Assembly (NCBI GenBank): GCA_027326105.1
Contig: DAHWFB010000082.1
Location: 1-48,484, forward strand
DNA: 48,484 nucleotides
From: Acetobacteraceae bacterium
GTDB lineage: Bacteria; Pseudomonadota; Alphaproteobacteria; Acetobacterales; Acetobacteraceae
Direction: 5' to 3'
Part shown: positions 33,991 to 42,104 of the stretch, piece by piece
How positions within the stretch are numbered: the stretch's first letter is position 1
Layout: the number at the start of each line of letters is the position of its first letter
Notes under the pieces: generated by a model
Told to the model about the DNA's origin: nothing
Database searches by the model: none
The model's input: the letters and a program-made list of their open reading frames with translations, nothing else
Position numbers and translations under genes: made by a program

Positions 33991-35778
33991 CTACTCGCCG
34001 GAAAGCTCGCGGCGCCGGCGGTCGAGTTCCTCGGTGTAGCGGCGCAGCGCGAACTGTTCGGTGAGCAGACCGCGCACCTGCCGCCGCTCGGGGCTGTCCA
34101 CCACCGCGAGCGCGTCGCACTCCGCCTGTTCGAAGGCGGCGATCGCTTCCTTGATGGACATGCTCTCGGTCAGCATGTGGTCCTGATGGTGGAGGATCTC
34201 GCCCACCCGTTGCGCGGCCTGCTCGGCGGCGTGGGCCTCCGCCGGGTAGAGGATGCCGGCGTAGGCGCCGCGATGGTCGAGCACCACCACCCGCTGGGTG
34301 GCCCCGAGCGGAAACTCGCGGCGGAACTGTTCGAGGTCCATGTCGGTGCGGATGGTACGCACGTCGCGCCGCATCATCCGCCCGACGCTGAGGTTGTGGA
34401 TCCAGCCGATATCGACCGCGCTGCGGATCACTTCCCCGCGCAGATGGAAGCGCCACGTGGTAAAGGAATAGCCGAAGATGCGGCGCACGGTCAGCGCCGA
34501 GAGGATGGAGGCGCCGAGGACCACGGGCGCCACCGAAAAGTCGCCGGTGCTTTCGAGGGCGAGAAAGGTCATGGTCATCGGGCCGCCGACGATCGCGGTG
34601 GCGAGCGCGCTCATGCCCACCACCGCGTAGAGGCCCTGCGGCATCTGCGGCAGCACCGTCACCACCGTGACCATGGCGGCGAACACCTTGCCGACCAGGC
34701 TGCCGAGGAAAAGCGAGGCGAAGAAGAGGCCGCCGCGGAAGCCGGAGCCGATCGAGACCGCCGAGGCGACGGATTTGAGCAGCAGCACCGTCGCCACCGC
34801 GAATCCCGGGGCCGCGATGCCGATGGTGGCGTGCAGCGCCGAATGGCCCGAAGAGAGCACCTGCGGGGTGAGTATGGCGAGGGTGCCGACGATCATTCCG
34901 CCGAAGACCGGCCGCATCCACACCGGAGCGCCGGAGCGGCGGAAGAGATCCTCGGTCAGGGTCACCCCGCGCATGATGGCGATGCCGACCAGCCCGGCGA
35001 CGACGCCGACCGCGAGCAGGGGGACATAGTCGAGCCCGTGGATGGTGTGGGGCAGCACCACATGCAGCCGCGGTGTGCCGCCGATCAGCGCGCGGACCAT
35101 GAATACGCCACAGAGCGAGGCGATGATGACCGGCGGCAGGGTGGCGAGCGAATAGGTTCCGATGATGAGTTCGATGCCGTAGAAGCTGCCCGAGAGCGGC
35201 GCGTTGAAGGCACCCGCGATCGCCGCCGCCGCGCCGCAGCCGAGAATGACGCGCAGATCATTGCGCCGCAGCCGGAAGGCGCGGCCGAGGCGGGAGGCGA
35301 CCGCCGCTCCGATCTGGGCGTAGCCCGCCTCCAGCCCCACCGAGCCGCCGACGCCGTTGGAGAGCACGGTCTGGCCGGTGACGACGAGACTGTCCTTCAG
35401 GCCGAGGCGGCCGCCGAACAGCGCGTTGGCCTCCACCGGGTCGATCGCCCGGTGCGGGTAGTAGCGGGTCAGCAGATAGGCGATGGCACCGAGCAGCACC
35501 CCGCCCAGCGTGGGGACCAGGAAGGCGCGGATCGGGACCAGAGCGGGCGCCTCGGACAGCTTGGTCCCCGCCGGCAGCGCGAACAGACTGACGTGCAGAA
35601 AGCCGGTGGTGATGTTCATCACCACCACGCACACGCCGGCGAGCCCGCCGACCACCGCGGCCAGAATGACCAGCCAGACCTCGTCCGCCCGCACCAGGGC
35701 GCGCAAGGTCTGCGGCACGTGCAGCAGGCTTGCCCCGAACGGCCGGCGCTGGCGGATGGCGATCGAGGGGGCGGACAT
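33991..35778 (-). CDS. ClC-family chloride channel/transporter with two CBS domains
   Basis: A 595-aa inner-membrane protein. The ClC core covers residues 30-430: the ion-path glutamate is retained in SVGLEAGYAQ (Glu150, aligned with the gating Glu of CLC-ec1), and GSGFRGGLFFASLFLGSLVG is the G(G/S)xFxPxL-like segment. Two CBS repeats follow at about 455-580 (VGRMMRRDVRTI and ESMSIKEAI). At the inner proton-transfer site the sequence reads GIELIIG, so the E. coli Glu203 position appears to be Leu204. A candidate promoter lies at 35846-35873. Confidence 0.9.
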   Translation of the reverse strand: MSAPSIAIRQRRPFGASLLHVPQTLRALVRADEVWLVILAAVVGGLAGVCVVVMNITTGFLHVSLFALPAGTKLSEAPALVPIRAFLVPTLGGVLLGAIAYLLTRYYPHRAIDPVEANALFGGRLGLKDSLVVTGQTVLSNGVGGSVGLEAGYAQIGAAVASRLGRAFRLRRNDLRVILGCGAAAAIAGAFNAPLSGSFYGIELIIGTYSLATLPPVIIASLCGVFMVRALIGGTPRLHVVLPHTIHGLDYVPLLAVGVVAGLVGIAIMRGVTLTEDLFRRSGAPVWMRPVFGGMIVGTLAILTPQVLSSGHSALHATIGIAAPGFAVATVLLLKSVASAVSIGSGFRGGLFFASLFLGSLVGKVFAAMVTVVTVLPQMPQGLYAVVGMSALATAIVGGPMTMTFLALESTGDFSVAPVVLGASILSALTVRRIFGYSFTTWRFHLRGEVIRSAVDIGWIHNLSVGRMMRRDVRTIRTDMDLEQFRREFPLGATQRVVVLDHRGAYAGILYPAEAHAAEQAAQRVGEILHHQDHMLTESMSIKEAIAAFEQAECDALAVVDSPERRQVRGLLTEQFALRRYTEELDRRRRELSGE

Positions 35779-35841
35779 TTCTTGTTGGCGCCGGTTCTTT
35801 GTCGGGTCGGAGGGAAGCTGCGAAGCGATCGGCCCCGCTCT

Positions 35842-35873
35842 CGCAATGTTAGACCAAGGCAGTCATTGCGCAA
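35842..35873 (-). promoter_or_regulatory. Inverted repeat and candidate promoter of the ClC gene
   Basis: CGCAATG (35842-35848) and CATTGCG (35864-35870) are perfect inverted arms with a 15-base spacer. On the minus strand TTGCGC (35873-35868), a 16-bp spacer and TAACAT (35851-35846) also resemble a sigma-70 promoter. Confidence 0.4.
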
Positions 35874-35910
35874 GACAACATTCCGCCGCCCGCGGCAAAT
35901 CCCGGCGCTT

Positions 35911-37134
35911 TCAAGGCCAGCGTGCCTTTCCCGCTGCGAACCCGGGCGGCCACACCGCGGCCAGCCGCCCCGACTGCCACTGCCCGAGTGCCGGTGTCGC
36001 GAGCAGGTTCTGCCCGGCCCCGCTGAACGCCGCGCCCCAGCCGGCGGGAAGGCCGGCGGGTGGAAAGCGCGTCGCGAGTACCGCGGTCCGCAGGGCGGGG
36101 GCGGCGAGCGAAGCGGCGGCGGCCATGGCGGCGAAAGCCACCCGCGCGCCCGCGAAGGTAGCGAGGCTGAGGCCCGAGCGTGGCGCCATGCCCCAGCGGG
36201 CACGATAGAGCGCGGCCACCGGAGCCGCCTCCGGCGCGGCCGCGGGGGCGACATCGTAGGGGGTGAAGCCCGCGGCGAAGGCGCCTTCGAAATCGGCGCC
36301 GATCGCGGCGTAGGTGTCGGCCATGGCGTAGGCGCCGCCGCAGCCGATCACCGCCCGCGGCCGCCACCCCTCGCGGCGCATGGCGCGGAACAGGATCAGC
36401 GTGTCGCTCACGAAGCCGCCGTGCAGCACCACCTCGGCCCGCGTCTCGCGCAGCCGGCGCAGCAGCACCGCGAGATCGGCGGCGGCGGCCGAATAGGCCA
36501 TCACCGCCGAAAGCGAGATCCCGAGCGCGCGCAGCCGCGCCATCTGCAACGCCGCCATCGCCGCCGGACCGGGTGCATCGAGATGCAGGATCGCCGGGCG
36601 CAGCACCGCCACCGGCACGCCGAAGGCGGGGGCGACCAGCCCGCCGACCGCATCCACCGCCAGCGCGGCAACCGCGGACGCGGTCGGGCAGGTGCGGAAC
36701 AGCCCCCCGAACCCGCGCGCGGTGATCGCGTCCGCGGTGGCGCAAAGCTCGAAATAGGGCAGACCCGCGACCTCCGCGGCGGCGGTGGCGGCGAGCGAGA
36801 GCGCGTCCGTCGTGGTGCCGAACAGCACCGCCGGGCGGGCAGCGGCAACCAGCCGGTGCAGCGCGGCGGCGGGACCGGCGGGATCGGCGGCATCCGCCAC
36901 CACGAGCCGCAGCCGCTCGCCGCGCACCCCGCCGAGCCGGTTCTGCTCGGCTACCGCGAGTTCGAGCCCGCGCAGACTTTCGTCGCCGGCGAGCGCGAGA
37001 CGGCCGGTGAGCGGGAAGAGCGCGCCGAGCACGATGCCGCCGGCCACCGGCCGCGGCGGCTCGGCGGCGCGTACGGCACCGGCGGTGGCCAGGGCGCCGG
37101 CCGCGCCGATCAGCCCGCGCCGTGTCGGGTGCAT
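35911..37134 (-). CDS. ABC transporter substrate-binding protein, Leu/Ile/Val-type (Periplasmic_bp_6-like)
   Basis: The ATG at 37134 gives 407 aa. A Tat-like signal (HPTRRGLIGAAGALATAGAVRAAEPP) ends near residue 25. The body resembles branched-chain amino-acid and amide binding proteins: IVLGALFPLTGRLALAGDESLRGLELAVAEQN, then ADPAGPAAALHRL and a C-terminal lobe. No LivHMGF permease or ATPase gene is adjacent, so it is an orphan or works with a distant transporter. It follows the Gfo/Idh/MocA gene by 79 bp, on the same strand as the acyl-ligase cluster, and may be a sensor or substrate binder for it. That is inference. Confidence 0.8.
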   Translation of the reverse strand: MHPTRRGLIGAAGALATAGAVRAAEPPRPVAGGIVLGALFPLTGRLALAGDESLRGLELAVAEQNRLGGVRGERLRLVVADAADPAGPAAALHRLVAAARPAVLFGTTTDALSLAATAAAEVAGLPYFELCATADAITARGFGGLFRTCPTASAVAALAVDAVGGLVAPAFGVPVAVLRPAILHLDAPGPAAMAALQMARLRALGISLSAVMAYSAAAADLAVLLRRLRETRAEVVLHGGFVSDTLILFRAMRREGWRPRAVIGCGGAYAMADTYAAIGADFEGAFAAGFTPYDVAPAAAPEAAPVAALYRARWGMAPRSGLSLATFAGARVAFAAMAAAASLAAPALRTAVLATRFPPAGLPAGWGAAFSGAGQNLLATPALGQWQSGRLAAVWPPGFAAGKARWP

Positions 37135-37213
37135 CCCTCTCCCCTTCTGCCTGCCGCCATCTTCCCGCCCGAGCCGGGGGGAAGCAAGCGGCCCGTTCCG
37201 CCCGCGAGCGGGA

Positions 37214-38224
37214 TCAGCCGGGCACGGCGTGCAGCAACCCCGAAGCGAGGGCGCGATCGCGCGATGCGGCCATCGAGCGGGAGATCGCGAGCGCCGCCTC
37301 CAGCGCGCGGCGTCCCGCCGCGGCATCGACCACGACCGCGGCGCGGTCCAGCACGGCGGCGAGGAAGGCGTCGATCTCGGCGGCCAGCGCGTCCTGCTCC
37401 TCCCAGCCCGCCTCCTCGATCCCGAACCCCTCGACACCGGGCAGCGGCACGCCCCGCCCGCGCCCGATCAGGGTCAGCCGGCGGGCGAGGAAGTCCACCG
37501 CGAGATAGGATTCCTGGGAGAAGATGCGCATGCGCCGCTCGGTCTTGAGCGAGATGCGGCTCGCGGTGACGGTGGCCACCGCGCCATTGGCGAAGCGCAG
37601 CCGGGCGTTGGCGATATCCTCGTGCGCGCTGGAGACCGCGGCCCCCACCGCATCGACCGATTCGAGGGCGCTGTCGGTCAGCGCGAGGACCAGGTCGAGA
37701 TCGTGGATCATCAGATCGAGGATCACCGAAACGTCGGTGCCGCGCGGCTTGAAGGGGGCGATGCGCACCGCCTCGAGATAGAGCGGCCGGCCCATGCGCC
37801 CGGCCAGCGCCCCGTGGGCTGCCGAGAAGCGCTCGAGATGGCCGACCTGGAGCACGAGCCCGCGCGCCCGCGCCGTCTGCGCCATCTCGTCGGCCTCGGC
37901 GAGGCTGGCGGCGATCGGCTTCTCGACCAGCACATGGCGCCCGGCTTGGAGGGCCGCCATCGCCAGCCCGTGGTGGGCCTCGGCGGGAGCGGCGATCACC
38001 AGCGCGTCGCAGGCGGCGAGCAGTTCGGCGAAGCCGAGCGCGGGTACGCCGACCTCCCAGCCCACCGCGCGCGCGCGTTCGGGGTCGCGGTCGGTGACGC
38101 CGGCGAGCACGGCGCGCGGGGCGGCGGCGAGCTTGAGCGCGTGGTAGCGGCCGAAATGGCCGACCCCGGCCACCCCCACCCGCAATCGTCCCTGCCCGCC
38201 CATCCGCATCCCTCCCGGCTCCAT
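37214..38224 (-). CDS. Gfo/Idh/MocA family NAD(P)-dependent oxidoreductase
   Basis: A 336-aa Rossmann-fold oxidoreductase. VGVAGVGHFGRYHA is the nucleotide-binding loop and HVLVEKPIAASLAEADEM holds the catalytic EKP motif. LDLMIHDLDLVLAL has the conserved D-L-x-x-H-D-x-D pattern. Alternative starts at 38209 and 38203 would shorten it by 5-7 residues. Family members usually oxidise or reduce sugars, sugar nucleotides or cyclitols. It is 72 bp after the acyl-ligase gene and so may be co-transcribed with it. Its substrate is not inferable. Confidence 0.88.
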   Translation of the reverse strand: MEPGGMRMGGQGRLRVGVAGVGHFGRYHALKLAAAPRAVLAGVTDRDPERARAVGWEVGVPALGFAELLAACDALVIAAPAEAHHGLAMAALQAGRHVLVEKPIAASLAEADEMAQTARARGLVLQVGHLERFSAAHGALAGRMGRPLYLEAVRIAPFKPRGTDVSVILDLMIHDLDLVLALTDSALESVDAVGAAVSSAHEDIANARLRFANGAVATVTASRISLKTERRMRIFSQESYLAVDFLARRLTLIGRGRGVPLPGVEGFGIEEAGWEEQDALAAEIDAFLAAVLDRAAVVVDAAAGRRALEAALAISRSMAASRDRALASGLLHAVPG

Positions 38225-38296
38225 CGGTCCTGTTATCAGCCGCCGCGGGCCGGGCCAAGGCGTTCGCTGCCCGGCCCGGCGGCGGGCGAGGCGCGC

Positions 38297-39883
38297 TCAC
38301 CCGTCACCGAGCAGCCGGGCCGCGAGCGGGGCGAGCTGGTGCTTGAGGATTTTGCCGGTCCCGCTCGCCGGCAGGGCATCGACCAGCAGGATGCGGGTCG
38401 GGCGCTTGTAGGGCGCGAGCCGCTCGGCGGCGTGGCGGGCGAGCTCTTCCACGCTGGGCTGCATGCCCGGGGTGGGGATGACGAAGGCGAGGATCTCCTC
38501 CTCTCCGGCCCCGCGGCGGCCGATCACCGCCGCCTGCTGCACCGCCGGGTGGCTCGCCAGCGCCGCCTCGACCTCAGGCGGATAGACATTGAAGCCGAAG
38601 CGCAGGATGAGTTCGCGGGCGCGGCCGACGAGGAAGAGCGACCCCTCGGCGAAGCGGGCGAGATCGCCGGTGTCGAGCCAGCCCCCGGCGTTGAGCACCG
38701 CGGCCGTCGCCTCCGCGGCGCGGTAGTAGCCCTTCATCACGCCCGGGCTGCGCACGTGCAGCGTCCCTGCCTCGCCGGGGGCAACCTCCTGCCCGTCCGG
38801 GCCGAGGATGCGGGCCTGCACACCCGGCACCAGCGGCCCCAGTCCGACATCGGCGCGCGGCGCCTCGGCCCGGGTCTGGGCGATGGTCGGCGCGCTCTCG
38901 GTGACACCGTAGCCGTTGTGCAGCGGCATGCCGAAGAACGCCTCCGCGCGCTCCTTCAGCGCGGGATCGAGCGGGGCGCCGCAGGCGCCGATCAGCCGCA
39001 GCCGTGGCGCCTCGAGGCGGGCGAGCCCGCGCTGGGCGGCGAAATCGAGCAGCAGCGCATACATCGCCGGCACCCCGAGCAGCAGGCTGATCCCTTCCCC
39101 GCGCAGCGCGGCGAGCAGGGCGGCAGGGTTGAAGCGTGCCATGGGATGGAGCGCCGCGCCGTGCATCAGCGTGCCGAGCAGCACCACCGAAAGCCCGGTG
39201 ACATGGGTGAAGGGCATCAGCCCGGCGAACCGGTCTCCCGGCCCGATGTGGCGGATCATCGCCGAGGCGCGGGCGATGTAGAGCAGGTTGCGGTGGGTCA
39301 GCATGACCCCCTTGGGCTTGCCGGTGGTGCCGGAGGTGTAGATCATCGCCGCGACCTGCGCCGCCCCGTCGGCCAGCACCGGCTCGGGCGCGGCGGCGTC
39401 GTCCGCGGCGGTGAGGGCGATGTCGCCAAGTCCGGCGAAGGGCTCGGCGGCGGCGCCGAGGGTGCGCGCATGGGCCGCGGCCACGGCGGAACCGGCGAGC
39501 GGGAGCACCACCAGGCGGGCGCCGCTGTCGGCGCGGATCGCCGCCACCTCGGGCTCGGAAAGGCGGGCATTGGCCAGCACCGCCCAGGCGTCGAGTTCGG
39601 AGAGCGCGAGCAGGAACACCACCGGCGCGGCGCCGTTCTCGGCCACCAGCAGCACCCGATCGCCCGGACGCACGCCGGCATCGACCAGCCGTCCCCGTGC
39701 CGCCAGCACCAGCTCCGCGAGCTCCCGGTAGGAGACCGCCCGCCCCGCCTCGACCAGCGCCGGAGCATCCGGCGAGCCGGCGGCCCAGGGACGGATGACC
39801 TGGCCGATGCGGGAGGGGAGTCCGGCGAGCAGCGCCGCCACCCCCTCGTCCGCCCCGGCGCCCGGCATCGCGGGAGGGATCAT
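38297..39883 (-). CDS. Free-standing AMP-forming acyl/aryl/amino-acid ligase (ANL superfamily)
   Basis: A 528-aa adenylating enzyme. Motifs in order: phosphate loop YTSGTTGKPKGV (182-193), GYGVTESAPT (324-333), TGDLAR with the ribose-binding Asp (D407), the hinge VGRARELILRFG (419-430), and the C-terminal Lys in PASGTGK (K511). The overall pattern is closer to medium- or long-chain acyl-CoA/ACP ligases than to NRPS adenylation domains. The start is ATG 39883, which follows the DUF3050 stop by 28 bp. In this setting it may load a carboxylate onto a carrier protein such as the nearby PCP-TE. Substrate specificity cannot be read by eye. Confidence 0.87.
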   Translation of the reverse strand: MIPPAMPGAGADEGVAALLAGLPSRIGQVIRPWAAGSPDAPALVEAGRAVSYRELAELVLAARGRLVDAGVRPGDRVLLVAENGAAPVVFLLALSELDAWAVLANARLSEPEVAAIRADSGARLVVLPLAGSAVAAAHARTLGAAAEPFAGLGDIALTAADDAAAPEPVLADGAAQVAAMIYTSGTTGKPKGVMLTHRNLLYIARASAMIRHIGPGDRFAGLMPFTHVTGLSVVLLGTLMHGAALHPMARFNPAALLAALRGEGISLLLGVPAMYALLLDFAAQRGLARLEAPRLRLIGACGAPLDPALKERAEAFFGMPLHNGYGVTESAPTIAQTRAEAPRADVGLGPLVPGVQARILGPDGQEVAPGEAGTLHVRSPGVMKGYYRAAEATAAVLNAGGWLDTGDLARFAEGSLFLVGRARELILRFGFNVYPPEVEAALASHPAVQQAAVIGRRGAGEEEILAFVIPTPGMQPSVEELARHAAERLAPYKRPTRILLVDALPASGTGKILKHQLAPLAARLLGDG

Positions 39884-39911
39884 GCCCCAGGCGTCAGGAC
39901 CGAAGTATTCT

Positions 39912-40712
39912 TCAGTCCGCGGCCTCGCTCCATTGCGGGCGGCGGGCGCGCATGTCGGCGAGGATGGTGTCCCAGAAGGCGATGCGGGCATCGAGCGCGC
40001 TTTCGGCCGCGTCCGCCGCCTCGCTCCATTTCGCCTCGTCCTCGCCGCAGAGTTCCTCGAGCATGGCGATCGCCTTGGGCCCATGATCGTCGCCGTCGAG
40101 CTCGATGTGACGGGTGAGATAGCGCTCGAACCCGGCGAGATGCTCGTCCCGCCCGGGAATGGCGGCGACCATCGGGGTGAACATGGAGGGGATCGCGTCC
40201 TCGCGGCCGAAGGTGAAGGCGCTGGCGATGACATGGGGCCTGGCGGTGGCGATGGTGGCGAAGGTCACGCGCATGAACGCCCGGGCTCCCTCCGGCACTT
40301 CGGCGGCGGCACAGGCTTCCTCGAAGCCGCGCCCGCGGTCGATGGCGGCGAGGAAGCTGTCGATGGTGGCGGTGGGCTCGCCGGAACCGGCCATCGCCGC
40401 GCGGTAGAGCTCGAAATGGCTGGTCGGAACACCGTCCACCTCGTCCGATTCCTCTTCGAGCACCATCTCATTGACCAGCCGGCGGGTGCGCGCCGAGCCG
40501 ACGGCACGCCACATTGGCTCGACCGAGGTGAGATGGCGCTGGAGCGCCTTGAGCAGCGCCATGAAGTCCCACACCGCGAAGACGTGGCGGGACATGAAGA
40601 CCCGGATATCCTCGACGCTCGCCATCTCCCGGTACATCGGGTGCGCGGCGAGCCTGGCGCGGGCGGGCTCGATCCGGCGGCGCAGCTTGGCAAGCGGCAC
40701 TTCGTGGCGCAT
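39912..40712 (-). CDS. DUF3050 protein, predicted heme-oxygenase-like diiron oxidase/oxygenase
   Basis: The ATG at 40712 follows GGAGAGAG and gives 266 aa, almost all helical, with no signal peptide. It begins RRRIEPARARLAAHPMY, then SRHVFAVWDFMALLKALQ, which I recognise as DUF3050; from memory this family is placed in the heme-oxygenase-like clan. Possible metal ligands are Glu82/Glu86-88, His99, His160, Glu171 and the H202-x3-D206-x3-H210 run, which resembles the H-x3-D-x2-H pattern of diiron oxidases such as CADD, BesC and UndA. It may oxidise or cleave an acyl or amino-acid substrate. It has a sigma-54-type promoter of its own and sits between a PCP-TE and an acyl ligase. Confidence 0.75.
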   Translation of the reverse strand: MRHEVPLAKLRRRIEPARARLAAHPMYREMASVEDIRVFMSRHVFAVWDFMALLKALQRHLTSVEPMWRAVGSARTRRLVNEMVLEEESDEVDGVPTSHFELYRAAMAGSGEPTATIDSFLAAIDRGRGFEEACAAAEVPEGARAFMRVTFATIATARPHVIASAFTFGREDAIPSMFTPMVAAIPGRDEHLAGFERYLTRHIELDGDDHGPKAIAMLEELCGEDEAKWSEAADAAESALDARIAFWDTILADMRARRPQWSEAAD

Positions 40713-40787
40713 CGCGCTCTCTCCACATCCGCCCGGCAGGGAAACAGGGGCAGTCGGGGGCCCCGGCCGCGGGCCTGAACCTCTCAA

Positions 40788-40803
40788 AGCAAATCGCGTG
40801 CCA
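40788..40803 (-). promoter_or_regulatory. Sigma-54 (RpoN) promoter in front of the DUF3050/acyl-ligase genes
   Basis: The minus strand reads TGGCACG-CGAT-TTGCT, a full match to the sigma-54 consensus TGGCACGN4TTGCW with GG and GC separated by 10 bases. It lies in the AT-richer gap between the PCP-TE stop and the DUF3050 start. The transcript would begin about 65 bases before the ATG at 40712. Confidence 0.78.
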
Positions 40804-40826
40804 CATTAACAATCTATTGAAATCGC

Positions 40827-41984
40827 TTATTCTCCAAATTGAGACTTCGCCGCTTTGTAAAGAATATCGACTGGCTGGCGCGGCACGGGCTGCTCCGGTC
40901 CGCTCTCGGCGCGGGCCAGAGCCATGGAAATGTGGGCGGCGAGCGGCGCCACGTCCGCCTTCACCAGGCTCCAGTGGTCGGCCCGCACCGCGCGGACCTC
41001 GACCGCCCGCGCCAGGCGCTTCCAGACGATGTCGGGGTAGTTCGCGGTGTCCTGGCGATCCTTGGCGACGATCAGCGTCAGCGTTCCGGGGTAGCGCCGC
41101 GGCCGATAGCGCGCCCCGGCGATGCGACAGGCGTCGCGCACCCGGCGCACCGGGTCGGGTACGCCCGCCGGGGCCCGCCCCAGATTGCGCAGATAGCCGC
41201 GGCGGCGGCGGCGGAATTCGCCGGCGAGGCCGCGCAGCCGGGCGGCGAGAAAGCCGGGCAGCCGGGCCCAGGCGATTGTTCGGAGTTCCCCCCCGTGCAG
41301 GCGGGCGCGGCGGAGCAGGAAGCGCAGGCGGATGGCAAGGCTGAGCGTGTCGCCGTCGATCATGCTGTCGATCAGCAGCAGCAAGGCGACGCGCTCGCCC
41401 GCTTCGGCCAGCCGCCGCGCCATTTCGTAGGCGACCAGCCCGCCGAACGAGTAGCCGCCCAGGAAATAGGGACCGGCCGGCTGCACCGCGCGGATGGTCT
41501 CGAGATAGTCCAAGGCCATCGCCTCGACGGTGTCGAGCGGGGCGGCGCCACCGTCCATCCCCCGCGCCTGCACGCCGACCACCGGGCGCGCGGTTTCGAT
41601 CCGGCTGGCGAGCTCGCGCAGTTCGCCGACCGCCCCGCCCACACCATGGACGAGGAAGAGCGCGGCACCCGCGCCCGGGCGCAGCGGCACCAGCGGCGAG
41701 AAGGGTGGCGGTGCAGCCTCCGACAGGGCGGCCACGAGTGCCGCGATGCTGGGTGCGGCGAAGAGGGCGGTGACCGGCACCTCGCGGCCAAGGGCGGCGC
41801 CGATCTCGACGCTGATCGTCACCGCCGCGACCGAATCACCGCCGAGCTCGAAGAAATCCTCCTCCGGCCCGACCGGGGTGCGGGCCAGAACCCGCTCGAA
41901 AATCGCGGTCAGCATCGCCACCAGTTCGTTCGGGGCGGAAAGCGGGCCGGCGAGCGGGCCGGCAGCGGCTTGCGGCATCGGCAT
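40827..41984 (-). CDS. Free-standing carrier protein-thioesterase didomain (PCP/ACP-TE)
   Basis: A 385-aa protein. Residues 15-90 are a phosphopantetheine carrier domain with FFELGGDSVAAV, Ser51 being the attachment site. Residues 95-360 are a type I thioesterase: ALFLVHGVGGAVGEL, GYSFGGLVAYEMARRL with nucleophile Ser179, LLLIDSM with Asp206, and ADHWSLVKADVA with His337. This is the usual end of an NRPS, but here it stands alone with no condensation or adenylation domain in the chain. It probably receives an acyl group from the acyl ligase and releases the product. It precedes the DUF3050 gene by 114 bp. Confidence 0.88.
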   Translation of the reverse strand: MPMPQAAAGPLAGPLSAPNELVAMLTAIFERVLARTPVGPEEDFFELGGDSVAAVTISVEIGAALGREVPVTALFAAPSIAALVAALSEAAPPPFSPLVPLRPGAGAALFLVHGVGGAVGELRELASRIETARPVVGVQARGMDGGAAPLDTVEAMALDYLETIRAVQPAGPYFLGGYSFGGLVAYEMARRLAEAGERVALLLLIDSMIDGDTLSLAIRLRFLLRRARLHGGELRTIAWARLPGFLAARLRGLAGEFRRRRRGYLRNLGRAPAGVPDPVRRVRDACRIAGARYRPRRYPGTLTLIVAKDRQDTANYPDIVWKRLARAVEVRAVRADHWSLVKADVAPLAAHISMALARAESGPEQPVPRQPVDILYKAAKSQFGE

Positions 41985-42072
41985 CGGCCTTTCGTTGCGT
42001 CACCCCGCTCGTGCGGGGGCTCGCGAGCCCGGCTGCGCCGCGAGCCTGCCGGCCCCGCATAGGGCAGGAAGC

Positions 42073-42104
42073 TTAGCGCCATGTTAGCGCGAAGCACCGT
42101 GCCA
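42073..42104 (-). promoter_or_regulatory. Upstream region of the PCP-TE gene: direct repeat plus partial sigma-54-like element
   Basis: TTAGCGC occurs twice at 42073-42079 and 42084-42090, an 11-bp period. Just upstream on the minus strand TGGCACG-GTGC-TTCGC (42104-42089) has a perfect -24 box but CG where GC is needed at -12. It is a weak candidate only. Confidence 0.3.

Noticed and set aside
33289-37548. A 1419-codon open frame on the plus strand
   Set aside because: It is opposite the flavin reductase, ClC and solute-binding genes. Its composition is rich in Arg, His, Gly and Asp and matches no family; it is a high-GC antisense shadow.
36785-40117. A 1110-codon plus-strand open frame
   Set aside because: It runs antisense to the Gfo/Idh, acyl-ligase and DUF3050 genes, with antisense-type composition and no recognisable motif.
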